Of a stretch of 50,693 bases of DNA, positions 32,329 through 41,445 are shown piece after piece; the stretch's first letter is position 1; each line of letters opens with the position of its first letter. The notes under the pieces were generated by a model, which had not been told where the DNA came from, did not search any database, and was given only the letters and a program-made list of their open reading frames with translations. The translations under genes were made by a program, and so were the position numbers. Location: contig CAKUTA010000017.1 in NCBI GenBank assembly GCA_934691625.1, positions 1 to 50,693 on the forward strand. Reading direction: 5' to 3'. Origin of the DNA: an uncultured Bacteroidales bacterium. Lineage in GTDB: Bacteria; Bacteroidota; Bacteroidia; Bacteroidales; UBA932.

Positions 32329-34389
32329 TTACCTGGTCACTTCTGCATTGAGACGGATATCCGCGGCAGAAGCGCCGACCATTATGCTGAACTTGCCAGC
32401 GTTAGCACGGAAATCATGTATATCGACGTCATAGAACGCGAATGCCTCCTTTCCGAGATGCACTGTGACAGACTTGCTCTCGCCTTTCCCTAGCTGCACC
32501 CTGGCATAGCCTTTCAGCTCCTTGACCGGACGCGGCACAGACGGGGAAACCTCGCCGACATATACCTGCGCCACCTCGGCAGCAGCCATCTTACCATGGT
32601 TTGTCAATGTGAATGTCACATCAGCGCCATCTCCTGACGGCACCACAGACAGATTGCTGTACTCGAAATTGCCATAAGTAAGGCCGTATCCGAATGGATA
32701 CAGAGGCTTCGTACCGAGCCTGTCATATCCTCTGTAGCCTACGAAGACACCCTCATTGTAGGTCACATACCTGTTTGTGAAGCCGCGCTTGGTCTCGGCC
32801 TTCTCCCTTGTATAATAGCTGTCATGCACAGGGTTATCCACCCATTCGGCCTCGATACTCATCGGAAGTCTGCCTGACGGAGAAAATTCGCCTGCGAGCA
32901 TACGGGCGAGCGCAAGACCGCCTTCCTGCCCAGGATACCATCCCATGATGATAGCCTTCACGTCATCCTCCCATGCAGACATGTCGAAGCCGCCACCTGA
33001 ATATATCACGACAATTACATTGCTGTTATGCGCCGCCGCGAACTTTATCATGGCATCCTGGCCTTCAGGCAATGTGAATGTCCTGTCATGGTCCTCTTTC
33101 TCCGTATTGATGTCGAAGCCGGCGCAGATGACAACAGATGAGGCCGACTCCAGCGCCTTCACATTCTCAGGAGTGTCATAGTCCAATTTTTCAGAAGGTT
33201 CTATGAGCTGGACAGGGAAATTCTTCCCCAGATGCTGCATTCCGGCATACAGGGAGATGGAATAGAGGGGATCCACCCGTCCGCTTCCGCCACCGCAAGG
33301 GATGCGGTCCGCATTAGGTCCCATAACCACAACGCGGTTCTTGCGCCCTGCCTTCAGAGGAAGCGCCCCATCGTTCTTCAGCATCACGGCTGACTCGCAT
33401 GCCATCTTATATGCCACTTCGCGCGAATATGCATTGTCCTCCGAAATGGACTTGTCCAGCTGCGGCCTGTCCAGAAAGCCGAATGCGATAAGTGTCTGCA
33501 GGATGTGCTGAACCTTCTCGTCGATTTCGGATTCACGGATCACACCGCTATCAATCAGAGGCTTGATGAATTCATACTTGAAATAGAATGCTCTAGGCAT
33601 CTCGAGGTCAAGACCCCCATTAACAATCCCAAGCGTGGAATATGTAGATGTCCAGTCTGACATTACCAGACCGTCAAAGCCCCATTTCCCGCGCAGATTA
33701 TCCTTTATAAGAAAGCTGTTTTCTGAAGAATGGACATTGTTCACGAGATTATAGCTGGTCATTACAGAGCCGACCTTCGCCTCCTCGACAGCTGCGCGGA
33801 ACGCAGGGAAATAAATCTCATTCATCGTGCGCTCATCCGCATTGGAACTGACATGATGACGGTCATACTCCTGGTTGTTCAAGGCAAAATGCTTGATCGT
33901 AGCCATAACGCCTTGAGACTGCACCCCCTCTATGTAATTGACTGCTGTCCTTGACGCAAGATACGGATCTTCGCCCATATACTCGAAATTACGTCCGCAA
34001 AGCGGGCTTCTGTAAATGTTCACACCAGGTCCGAGCAGGATATGCACTCCCCTTGCCCTGGAGTCCTGTCCGAGAGCGACGCCCATTTCGTAGGCCAGCG
34101 CCTGATCCCATGACGCGGCAGCGGCGACACCGCATGCAAACAAGGTGCTTTTAGTGTTATTGCGGACACCTTGAGGGCCGTCCGCCATTCTGATTTCCGG
34201 GATGCCCAGCCTTTCTACAGGTCTGATGTAGAAGCCATCACGATATCCGGCGATGTATTCTACCTTTTCCTGAAGTGTCATCTGGTCCACCAGGGATTTT
34301 GCCCTGTCCTTGCAGGCCTGTGTGATCTCCTGCGCACCCGCAAGATTCACCAAGCAGACAAGAGCTGCTGAGATAAAGACTTTCTTCAT
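32329..34389 (-). CDS. Glycoside hydrolase family 3 beta-glucosidase/beta-xylosidase
   Basis: 686 residues from the ATG at 34389, which starts a signal peptide (MKKVFISAALVCLVNLAGAQ). The upstream ATG at 34512 would bury it. GH3 N-terminal barrel with MADGPQGVR, GPGVNIYRSPLCGRNFEYMGEDPYL, ATIKHFALNNQE and the nucleophile Asp in GLVMSDW. The C-terminal alpha/beta domain (VVVMGPNADRIPCGGGSGRV, SGGGFDMSAWEDDVKAIIMGWYPGQEGG) and a fibronectin III-like domain (YGLTYGNFEYSNL...) follow. Probably periplasmic, releasing beta-linked glucose or xylose from imported oligosaccharides. Its place between sigma and anti-sigma genes is unusual. Confidence 0.93.
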   Translation of the reverse strand: MKKVFISAALVCLVNLAGAQEITQACKDRAKSLVDQMTLQEKVEYIAGYRDGFYIRPVERLGIPEIRMADGPQGVRNNTKSTLFACGVAAAASWDQALAYEMGVALGQDSRARGVHILLGPGVNIYRSPLCGRNFEYMGEDPYLASRTAVNYIEGVQSQGVMATIKHFALNNQEYDRHHVSSNADERTMNEIYFPAFRAAVEEAKVGSVMTSYNLVNNVHSSENSFLIKDNLRGKWGFDGLVMSDWTSTYSTLGIVNGGLDLEMPRAFYFKYEFIKPLIDSGVIRESEIDEKVQHILQTLIAFGFLDRPQLDKSISEDNAYSREVAYKMACESAVMLKNDGALPLKAGRKNRVVVMGPNADRIPCGGGSGRVDPLYSISLYAGMQHLGKNFPVQLIEPSEKLDYDTPENVKALESASSVVICAGFDINTEKEDHDRTFTLPEGQDAMIKFAAAHNSNVIVVIYSGGGFDMSAWEDDVKAIIMGWYPGQEGGLALARMLAGEFSPSGRLPMSIEAEWVDNPVHDSYYTREKAETKRGFTNRYVTYNEGVFVGYRGYDRLGTKPLYPFGYGLTYGNFEYSNLSVVPSGDGADVTFTLTNHGKMAAAEVAQVYVGEVSPSVPRPVKELKGYARVQLGKGESKSVTVHLGKEAFAFYDVDIHDFRANAGKFSIMVGASAADIRLNAEVTR

Positions 34390-34531
34390 TTCTCTGAAAA
34401 AAACATTAATACTATGATGTGTCTGCGACTGGTTATCAGTCATACACATATAGTACAACGTTTTCAGACCCGATACGTAATGTTTCTCCTGTCTTTTCAT
34501 GAAATTTTTCATCTTTACCTGTCTAATGTTG

Positions 34532-35089
34532 CTATGAAGAATATTTTTCTGAACGCAAATTCTTGAGTGCCAGCTCTATATGTTTTTCCACCGTCCTTAC
34601 CGACAAACCCAGGCGTGAAGCTATCTCCTCATTCGGCAGATGATCCAGGCGGCTCATCTTGAATATCTGCTTCCGGCGCTTAGGCAAGGCGGATATGGCA
34701 TTGTCCAGCTCCGTCTCCAACTGGCGGAAATAGAGCGATTCCACCGGCTGCCGGCCATCCTCCACCGTATCTGCCGCCTCAATCGGGGCTTCAGAAATGC
34801 GCGACTTGGCTTTCAGCCAGTTAAGTGCGGCATTCCTTGCCGATATTATCAGCCAGTTCCTCAATGATTTCTGCGGGTCGATGCTTAAGCGCCTGTTCCA
34901 AAGCCTTATGAACAATTCCTGAGCCAGGTCCTCCGATGCCGGCCTGTCCCCGATGAATCCCATAATAAACTTTCTAACAACAACATAGTATCTCTCAAAG
35001 AGCTTTCCGTAGCATACCTCGTCCCCACGTACGAGTCCTTCTGCCAGCTCCTTGTCGGACAATATCTTATTTCTGTTCCAGAATGCCAT
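34532..35089 (-). CDS. ECF-type RNA polymerase sigma factor (Bacteroidota SusCD-linked)
   Basis: 185 residues. Region 2 contains YGKLFERYYVVVRKFIMGFIGDRPASEDLAQELFIRLW. Region 4 contains ISALPKRRKQIFKMSRLDHLPNEEIASRLGLSVRTVEKHIELALKNLRSE, with the helix-turn-helix. It directs transcription of the SusCD operon when released from FecR. The start is the ATG at 35089: a -7 box at 35159-35166 leaves longer starts outside the transcript. A terminator-like hairpin sits in the leader, 7 nt before this ATG. Confidence 0.92.
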   Translation of the reverse strand: MAFWNRNKILSDKELAEGLVRGDEVCYGKLFERYYVVVRKFIMGFIGDRPASEDLAQELFIRLWNRRLSIDPQKSLRNWLIISARNAALNWLKAKSRISEAPIEAADTVEDGRQPVESLYFRQLETELDNAISALPKRRKQIFKMSRLDHLPNEEIASRLGLSVRTVEKHIELALKNLRSEKYSS

Positions 35090-35095
35090 GACACT

Positions 35096-35128
35096 AAAAA
35101 GCCTGTCCTGAAGTTTTTCAGAACAGGC
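35096..35128 (-). terminator. Hairpin with U-run immediately before the ECF sigma gene
   Basis: On the minus strand GCCTGTTCTGAA / TTCAGGACAGGC (12 bp, one mismatch) with loop AAAC is followed by TTTTTAG. It could be the terminator of the metal-efflux operon (tolC stop at 35167) or an attenuator in the sigma leader. Its U-run ends 7 nt before the sigma ATG. Confidence 0.75.
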
Positions 35129-35158
35129 TGTAAATTTAGCACCAAGTTCCCATTTCGG

Positions 35159-35166
35159 CAAATATA
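35159..35166 (-). promoter_or_regulatory. -7 box for the ECF sigma gene
   Basis: TATATTTG on the minus strand, overlapping the tolC stop codon region. Predicted start near 35152, giving a leader of about 63 nt that contains the 35096-35128 hairpin. Confidence 0.45.
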
Positions 35167-36360
35167 TCATAGATCCCAGGCATACAGCTCTGCAAGTGCA
35201 AGACTGTAGTCGCGTGACACTGCCAGCGCTTCATCTGCAACAGAATAATATAGGGAAAGTTCCATGATATTGTCAATGAGAGAGATCTCACCGGACTTCA
35301 GCTTATGGCCCGTCAGAGCCATAGCCTCCATTGATACGGCCATTGACGAAGACAACTCCAAGTTCATGTCCTGAAGTCCCTTGGCCTTGTCGTACAATGC
35401 CTTGAAGCTGGCGTACATCTGCGCAGAGGCATCACGTTCCTCAAGTTTCGCCGCCTCATAAGAAGCATTCGCCTGACGGACCTTGCTGCGGACAGACCAG
35501 AGAGGGAGGGAAATGCCGAGCGTAAGTCCACGGAAATTGCTGCCCTTCACCAGCTCCGCCATATAGCCGGCTGTCAGAACAGGATAATTAGCCATCTTGG
35601 CAGTCCTGCTTTCCGCAGCGCCGGTCTCCACATTCTTACGCGCATAAGCAAGTTCCGGGCTTTTTTGCGAAGCTTCGTCATACCATGCGCTGAAGTCTGC
35701 CGGCAGCACCTCGTCAGGCGAGTATGCAAAGGCATTGACCTCGACAGGCTCCCCGCCATTAAGGCTCTGAAGCTCAGACAGTAGGGATGCACGCTCCACC
35801 TCATTACGCGCCAGGGCGTTCTTCTGGGCAAGATATGACAGATGAGCCTTGTTCACCTCTATCATATCAGTCTCACCACGTGTCTGCATATCACGGTATG
35901 CAGCCTCCACCTGTGCAGAACGTGCGATGCGGGACTGCAGTTCGTTCTCCATGGCGTTACAATATACTATCTTGATATACAGCAGCTTGGCTTCCAGCAG
36001 AATATCCTGCCGCCCTATACGGTACTGCATGTCCGAGAGCTCCGAACGGGAGTCCGCAAGTTTTCCGCGTGCACCTGTAAGCGCAGCGATGTCTATGCTC
36101 TGTGTAACAGAGATGTCTTTTCGGTTCCCGATATCTGCAGGGCTGCCCCAGAGATAGTCGAAGCCCACTTCAGGCGCATCGAGGGTACGCTCAGCCTTGT
36201 AGCCATACTGTTCAGCCTCGGCACGTTTCCTCATGGCGGCAAGCGTGGTATTGTTCTTCTCGACCAGCTGCAGCACATCCACGGCAGTGTTCTGTGCATT
36301 GGCATGAACCGTCAGGAGGACAGCTGCCGCCAGAGCCGCGAAATTATAATGGAATTTCAT
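35167..36360 (-). CDS. TolC/CzcC-type outer-membrane efflux protein
   Basis: 397 residues. Signal peptide (MKFHYNFAALAAAVLLTVHANAQ), then two outer-membrane-factor repeats dominated by long coiled-coil helices (KLADSRSELSDMQYRIGRQDILLEAKLLY..., and VRQANASYEAAKLEERDASAQMYASFKALYDKAKGLQDMN). It forms the exit duct for the RND pump encoded just upstream. Last gene of the efflux operon. R2 copy b lies in the 96-nt gap between the pump gene and this start. Confidence 0.9.
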   Translation of the reverse strand: MKFHYNFAALAAAVLLTVHANAQNTAVDVLQLVEKNNTTLAAMRKRAEAEQYGYKAERTLDAPEVGFDYLWGSPADIGNRKDISVTQSIDIAALTGARGKLADSRSELSDMQYRIGRQDILLEAKLLYIKIVYCNAMENELQSRIARSAQVEAAYRDMQTRGETDMIEVNKAHLSYLAQKNALARNEVERASLLSELQSLNGGEPVEVNAFAYSPDEVLPADFSAWYDEASQKSPELAYARKNVETGAAESRTAKMANYPVLTAGYMAELVKGSNFRGLTLGISLPLWSVRSKVRQANASYEAAKLEERDASAQMYASFKALYDKAKGLQDMNLELSSSMAVSMEAMALTGHKLKSGEISLIDNIMELSLYYSVADEALAVSRDYSLALAELYAWDL

Positions 36361-36369
36361 ATTTTCTAT

Positions 36370-36456
36370 CAATTAAATATCAACATTCAGCACTTTTCAA
36401 AATCGTCACATGCGCTATTCCGAGAAATGTCAAATGATTATAAATAAGTTGTAAAA
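36370..36456. repeat. R2 palindromic element, copy b
   Basis: CTTTTCAAAAT (36393-36403), 13-bp spacer, and a decayed right arm (ATTCCGAGAAA). Left flank AATTAAATATCAACATT and right flank AAATGATTATAAATAAGTT match other copies. It lies between the RND pump and tolC genes. Confidence 0.65.
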
Positions 36457-39400
36457 CTAACTCTTTCTGCGGCTTATCATAATATAGACCACAGGAATAA
36501 TGAAGCCGTTCAGCATCGTGGATGTCAGCAGGCCTCCGAGAAGCACCTTCGCCATAGGGCTCTGGATCTCGTTGCCAGGCAGATCCCCGCCAAGCGCAAG
36601 AGGAATCAGCGCCAATGCCGATGTCAGCGCGGTCATCAGTATCGGGTTAAGCCTGTCCAGCGAACCGTGCATAACGGCATCATGAAGCGGCAGCCCTTCG
36701 GCTCTAAGTTCATTGTACCTGTCAATCAGCAGCATACCGTTGCGTGTCGCGATACCGAACAGGGATATGAAGCCGATGATCGCAGGGATGCTTATGATCT
36801 TGTCTGCAAAGAAGATGGCGAAGACGCCTCCGATCAGCGCCAGCGGAAGATTAAGCAGCACGGCAGACGCCTGGCGGATGTCCTTGAACTGCCCGTAGAG
36901 CAGCAGAAAAATCACAATTATCGCCATCAATGATGTCAGAAGCAATGTCCTGGATGCCGACTGCGCACTTTCAAACTGCCCGCCATACTCTACATGGTAA
37001 CCTTCAGGAAGCTCGACATTGTCCTGAATCTTCTTGCGTATCCTGTTCACTGCCCCCTGCAGGTCACCATCGGAGACATTGGCGGAGATCACGATCTTCC
37101 TGGCGACATTCTCGCGGTTTATGGTATTAGGGCCTGCTGCGGAACGGATTTCTGCAATCTGTCCGAACGGGATCTTGCCACCGGCTGCATCCACAGGGAT
37201 ATTCCTGATTTCATCGATGCTGTTCCGGCTATTATCCGCCGCCTTCACCGTCAGGTCGAACACCTGGTTTCCCTCATACACCTGGGACACCACTGTCCCG
37301 GCGAGATAGACCTCCACCATTTCTGTGAATTCAGATGGGGTGATACCATATTTGGCAAGCATTCCGCGCTTCGGAATTATCTGAAGCTGAGGGCGTTCTA
37401 TCTGCTGTTCTACATTGAGGTCCACTACGCCCGGGATTTCGGAGATCTCGGACTTTATCTGATTTCCCAGTGCGAACATCTTGTTCAAGTCAGTGCCGAA
37501 AAGCTTTATGGCAATGTTGGCCCGCGTTCCTGAAAGCATAGCGTCAATACGGTGCGAGATAGGCTGACCGATTTCGACATTGACACCAGGCAGAGAGTTC
37601 AGCTTTGTCCTTATTTCGGCGACGACCTCCTTCTTGGAGCGCCTGTCCAGCTCAAACGGGGCTTCGATTTCAGAAACATTGACCCCCAGAGCATGCTCGT
37701 CAAGCTCCGCACGCCCTGTCTTGCGGGCTACGGTCTTTATCTCCGGAACGGTCAGCAGAAGTTCCTCTGCACGGCGACCGATATAGTCGGATTCATCCAG
37801 CGATACACCAGGCAAGGTGCTGACATTGATCGTGAATGAGCCTTCATTGAAGGCTGGAAGGAAGCTGCTTCCGAGGCTGAAGAAAATGCCGAGAGCGACG
37901 GCGAACAGCGCCAGGACACTTCCGAGCGTGGTCTTCTTATGAGCAAGCACCCATTCCAGCGCCGCTCCATACCATTTCTGAAGCCATCTCACCAGTGCAG
38001 GGTCCCTACCAGCCTTGTCACTGCTGTCGCTGCCTAGAAGGAAGCTGCAGAGGACGGGTGTCAATGTCAACGCGACAAGTGTAGATGCGAAAAGAGCTGT
38101 GATAAAGGATATTCCGAGCGGTCTCAGCATACGGCCCTCCATTCCTGTCAGGAAGAAGAGCGGCACGAAGCTGACCACGATGATGAATGTAGAGTTCAGA
38201 ATAGGAAGACGCACCTCGCGAGAGGCATTGAACACGACTTCAATAACTGGCTTGCGCTGGTTTTCAGGCAGTTTGCGGTTCTGGCGCAGATGTTTGAATA
38301 CATTTTCCACATCGACTATGGCGTCATCGACCAGGGAGCCGATGGCAATCGCCATTCCCCCGATACTCATAGTATTGATAGTCAGCCCCATGAATTTCAA
38401 TGTCAAGATAGACACCAGCAGGGACAGCGGTATGGTCACGAGCGAGATCACTGTCGTCCTGACATTCATCAGGAAGAAGAACAGCACGATTATGACGAAC
38501 AGCGCACCCTCATAGAGGGACTTCTTTATATTGTCAATGGAGCTGTCAATGAATTTCTGCTGACGGAAGATGTCGGTAGAGACATTGATGTCAGACGGGA
38601 GCTGTGTCCGGAGTTCGTTGACCGCATTGTCAAGCTTGGCAGTAAGGTCTATAGTGCTGGCGTTTGGCTGCTTGGTGACAGTCATAAGCACAGCCGGCTT
38701 GCCTCTATGGGATGCGGTCCCAAGCTTCGGAGCTTTAGCCCCAGCCATGATTTCGGCGATGTTATTCAGCATTATCGGCGCATCACCGTCCATCTTGACG
38801 ACCGTCTGCCCGAGAGCATCAGCATTGTCCGTGGACAATACACCTCTTATTATATATTCATTGCCATACTCATACAGTACTCCTCCGGCAGAATTTCTGT
38901 TCATATCCTGTGCAGAAGCCATAACCTCCTGAAGGGTAATGCCATAGTGGCGCATCTTCTCAGGAGAGAGCAATATCTGATATTCCTTTATGTCACCGCC
39001 GAGGACTGTCACCTGCGCAACTCCTCCAAGAGAAAGGAGGCGAGGCCTGATAGTCCAGTCGGCTATCGTGCGGAGATCCTGCATAGAGGTCACATCAGAG
39101 GTGAGGCCGACGATAAGGACTTCGCCAAGTATGGATGACTGCGGTCCCAATGTTGGTTTTCCGCATGTAGGGGGTAATGTCTCGCCCACCTCAGCCAGTT
39201 TTTCCGACACAATCTGCCTGTCCCTGTAGATATCTGTGCCCCAGTCGAATTCCACCCACACGACAGAGAAGCCTGTGGTGGATGAAGAACGGACACGTCT
39301 TACATCAGTGGCGCCGTTGACAGCTGTCTCCACAGGAAATGTGACCAGCCTCTCCACTTCCTCGGGTGCCATTCCTGTAGCTTCAGTCATGACCACCACT

Positions 39401-39537
39401 GTCGGTGCGTTAAGGTCAGGGAAGACGTCCACGTCCATATGCTGCGTGGTATATAGCCCCCCGACTATGAGCAGAACTGCCGCCAGAAGTATGAACAGGC
39501 GGTTCTGCAATGAGAATCGTATAATCTTGTCAAGCAT
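36457..39537 (-). CDS. CzcA/CusA-type heavy-metal efflux RND transporter
   Basis: 1026 residues. Inner-membrane proton antiporter that exports metal cations (Cu/Ag or Zn/Co/Cd) through the tripartite complex. Features: N-terminal helix, HMDVDVFPDLNAPTVVV, the large porter loops, and TM4 SLVDDAIVDVENVFKHLR with the Asp/Glu residues characteristic of heavy-metal RND pumps. The duplicated half has LALIGGVFAIFF, IGFISLFGIATRNGMLLIDRYNELR and NPILMTALTSALALIPLALGG. Start at MLDKIIRFSLQNR (39537). Metal specificity cannot be fixed from sequence by eye. Confidence 0.95.
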   Translation of the reverse strand: MLDKIIRFSLQNRLFILLAAVLLIVGGLYTTQHMDVDVFPDLNAPTVVVMTEATGMAPEEVERLVTFPVETAVNGATDVRRVRSSSTTGFSVVWVEFDWGTDIYRDRQIVSEKLAEVGETLPPTCGKPTLGPQSSILGEVLIVGLTSDVTSMQDLRTIADWTIRPRLLSLGGVAQVTVLGGDIKEYQILLSPEKMRHYGITLQEVMASAQDMNRNSAGGVLYEYGNEYIIRGVLSTDNADALGQTVVKMDGDAPIMLNNIAEIMAGAKAPKLGTASHRGKPAVLMTVTKQPNASTIDLTAKLDNAVNELRTQLPSDINVSTDIFRQQKFIDSSIDNIKKSLYEGALFVIIVLFFFLMNVRTTVISLVTIPLSLLVSILTLKFMGLTINTMSIGGMAIAIGSLVDDAIVDVENVFKHLRQNRKLPENQRKPVIEVVFNASREVRLPILNSTFIIVVSFVPLFFLTGMEGRMLRPLGISFITALFASTLVALTLTPVLCSFLLGSDSSDKAGRDPALVRWLQKWYGAALEWVLAHKKTTLGSVLALFAVALGIFFSLGSSFLPAFNEGSFTINVSTLPGVSLDESDYIGRRAEELLLTVPEIKTVARKTGRAELDEHALGVNVSEIEAPFELDRRSKKEVVAEIRTKLNSLPGVNVEIGQPISHRIDAMLSGTRANIAIKLFGTDLNKMFALGNQIKSEISEIPGVVDLNVEQQIERPQLQIIPKRGMLAKYGITPSEFTEMVEVYLAGTVVSQVYEGNQVFDLTVKAADNSRNSIDEIRNIPVDAAGGKIPFGQIAEIRSAAGPNTINRENVARKIVISANVSDGDLQGAVNRIRKKIQDNVELPEGYHVEYGGQFESAQSASRTLLLTSLMAIIVIFLLLYGQFKDIRQASAVLLNLPLALIGGVFAIFFADKIISIPAIIGFISLFGIATRNGMLLIDRYNELRAEGLPLHDAVMHGSLDRLNPILMTALTSALALIPLALGGDLPGNEIQSPMAKVLLGGLLTSTMLNGFIIPVVYIMISRRKS

Positions 39538-39550
39538 ACCTGGAAAGCGT

Positions 39551-40780
39551 CTAATGGTTATGGGCATGTCCAGGGATAGCTCCTGATACTGATGCGAGCT
39601 TGACCTGATAGGCTCCTGTGGTTACGACCTCGTCCCCGGCATTGATGCCTCCGAGAATTTCCCTGCGGATGCCATCGCTTTCGCCTATCTTAACCTCCTG
39701 CTTGCGGTATTCCTCCTTGCAGACTTTCACATAGACGAAGTAGATGCCCTGCTCCTCGGTCAATGCCGTTTCAGGAACAGAAATCACATTTTCCTTCTGC
39801 TTTTCAATGAGATATACATCACAGAAAGCTCCAGGAATGAAGTTTCCTGTATTGTTGAATTCAAATATGACCGGTATATAGAACGAGCCTGCGGCTGCAG
39901 AACGGCCCACTGATACAAGGCGCCCTCCAAGGTCCTTCATGCTGCATGCCGTATCTGAATATGAGGACTTGAAGTTCGCCCCGGCAAAGGTTTTCGCGCT
40001 TCCCCAATATTTCTCTGGAAGGTCGGCACGGAGCTGAAGCCTGCCGTTCTGGCTTACGACTGCAACAGGCTGCCCCGCATTGACATAATCGCCCTCATTC
40101 ACAAGTACCTGAGTTATATAGCCGGATATTGGAGCGATAACCTGGAGCCCCTTCTCCCCCACCTTTCCGCTGTATGCGTCGTATTCCGCCTTCGCGGTCT
40201 CATAGTCTTTCTTGGCCTGTTCATAAGCCTTACGGGAAATCGCATTGACCTTCAGCAGGCCTTCAGCCCTCTCATATTCCTTTTTCGCCGCATCATAGGC
40301 TGTTGCGGATTTCGTGACGGGATCGCCTTCCGCCATCTCACGTGCCGAAACTGAAGCCACAGCATCGCCTCTGGAAACTCTTGTGCCTGGAAGCATACGT
40401 CCGGACTTGCCGCCGAGCGTGACAATTCCTGAAGTGGTGGCGACAATGGTCCGTTCATCACCCTGCGCCGGAAGGATTTCTCCGCTTGTACGGATTACCG
40501 CATTGAACTGTCCAGGCTGCACGATTTCGGTTTGCAGTCCGGCTGCCTCGGCGCGTGCCTGAGAAAATTCTATCACTCCAGGAGCATGCTGATGGCCTTT
40601 ATGCTCATCTCCGTCGTGAGCGTGGTCATTTTCGTGATCATGGTTTTCCGCTTCGTGGTCATGCCCGGCTCCGTGTTCAGTTCCTGATGCCTCCGAGCCA
40701 TGTGCGCTGCTGTTATTGTTTCCGCAGCCGGCGAGAATTGCCAGGGCTGCAGTCAGTATATAATATGGTATGTGTTTCAT
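39551..40780 (-). CDS. CzcB/CusB-type periplasmic adaptor lipoprotein with His-rich N-terminus
   Basis: 409 residues. Lipobox LAGC with Cys19. A His/Asp/Glu-rich segment follows (about 27-67, with HGSEASGTEHG, HDHEAENHDHEND and HKGHQH), a likely metal buffer. The adaptor core has barrel-sandwich (GIVTLGGKSGRMLPGTRVSRGDAVASV), alpha-hairpin (AKKEYERAEGLLKVNAISRKAYEQAKKDYETAKAEYD) and beta-barrel segments. It ends in a short His-rich tail, GHAHNH. It links pump and outer-membrane duct. The pump gene starts 13 nt after its stop. Confidence 0.93.
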   Translation of the reverse strand: MKHIPYYILTAALAILAGCGNNNSSAHGSEASGTEHGAGHDHEAENHDHENDHAHDGDEHKGHQHAPGVIEFSQARAEAAGLQTEIVQPGQFNAVIRTSGEILPAQGDERTIVATTSGIVTLGGKSGRMLPGTRVSRGDAVASVSAREMAEGDPVTKSATAYDAAKKEYERAEGLLKVNAISRKAYEQAKKDYETAKAEYDAYSGKVGEKGLQVIAPISGYITQVLVNEGDYVNAGQPVAVVSQNGRLQLRADLPEKYWGSAKTFAGANFKSSYSDTACSMKDLGGRLVSVGRSAAAGSFYIPVIFEFNNTGNFIPGAFCDVYLIEKQKENVISVPETALTEEQGIYFVYVKVCKEEYRKQEVKIGESDGIRREILGGINAGDEVVTTGAYQVKLASVSGAIPGHAHNH

Positions 40781-40810
40781 GCTTATAAATTCCTTTTAAG
40801 GGCAATGCAT

Positions 40811-40900
40811 TATCTATCAATGCCTTAATGTTTTTCAAAATCATCATTCCGACGATTTTGAAAAATACTGATAAATTATTAATCAGCTATTTACGTAAAA
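40811..40900. repeat. R2 palindromic element, copy c (best palindrome)
   Basis: TTTTTCAAAATCATC (40831-40845) and GACGATTTTGAAAAA (40851-40865) pair over 15 bp with one mismatch. The A/T-rich core has the same N13 spacing as other copies. It lies between the small His-rich gene and the adaptor gene, 50 nt from the adaptor ATG. Confidence 0.8.
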
Positions 40901-40901
40901 A

Positions 40902-41324
40902 TCAGCAGAAAACTGGAGGGGCGCGGAGATCTTTCGCGCGGACAAGGTAGAATGATGAAAGTTTTTCGGTTATGACAATGCGCGGAGATTCCGCGGCATC
41001 TTTCAATATGATGTCCTGCGGCATTATCTGCTGCGGAAGGACAGGCTCCGATACTGACTGATATGATGGAATATCCTGGATTCGCTCAAGAAGCGTGACT
41101 ATAGAATGAAGCTGGCATGCGTCAGAGGCATGTCTGTCGTCATTGTGCCGCTCATGGTCTGAACATTCGCTGCTGCTGTCATTTTCCTGGCTGGCGAAGC
41201 AGATATAGTCAACATGTGACAATGTGCCTGCTTCTGTGCAATGATGGTGATGAGGGATGGATGACATGAGCAGCATCATGAATACTGCCGTAGCCATAAA
41301 TATTCTGGAAATCATTGTCCTCAT
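40902..41324 (-). CDS. Small His-rich exported protein heading the efflux operon (DUF6769-like)
   Basis: 140 residues from the ATG at 41324. A signal-anchor helix (MISRIFMATAVFMMLLMSSI) is followed at once by PHHHHC and an acidic/His segment (SSECSDHERHNDDRHASDAC) with several Cys. The rest lacks recognisable motifs (ends RAPPVFC). Small proteins with the IPHHHH pattern accompany metal RND operons in Bacteroidales. I associate them with DUF6769 from memory only. A metal-sensing or metal-chaperone role is inference. A -7 box lies about 37 nt upstream. Confidence 0.65.
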   Translation of the reverse strand: MRTMISRIFMATAVFMMLLMSSIPHHHHCTEAGTLSHVDYICFASQENDSSSECSDHERHNDDRHASDACQLHSIVTLLERIQDIPSYQSVSEPVLPQQIMPQDIILKDAAESPRIVITEKLSSFYLVRAKDLRAPPVFC

Positions 41325-41360
41325 CGTGTCCGCAAAAATACGAAATATTTTCCCGGGGTA

Positions 41361-41368
41361 CAAAGGTA
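41361..41368 (-). promoter_or_regulatory. -7 box for the metal-efflux operon
   Basis: TACCTTTG on the minus strand, a perfect TAnnTTTG match, 37 nt before the ATG at 41324. A second match, TATTTTTG (minus strand of 41333-41340), is too close to the start to serve it. Confidence 0.5.
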
Positions 41369-41391
41369 CGATGCAGGGGGGTGCAACCAGG

Positions 41392-41422
41392 TTGCAGTTT
41401 CGGAAAACAGTCCATATATTTG
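41392..41422 (+). promoter_or_regulatory. Promoter for comF
   Basis: TTG (-33 region, 41392) is 19 bp from TATATTTG (-7 box, 41415-41422). A start near 41429 excludes the ATGs at or before 41425 and points to the ATG at 41446. Confidence 0.5.
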
Positions 41423-41445
41423 CCATGACCATTGAAGAAGCTATT

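Noticed and set aside
38290..39138. 282-codon open frame on the plus strand
   Set aside because: Antisense to the RND pump gene. The His/Asp-rich composition is the mirror of the pump's codon bias.
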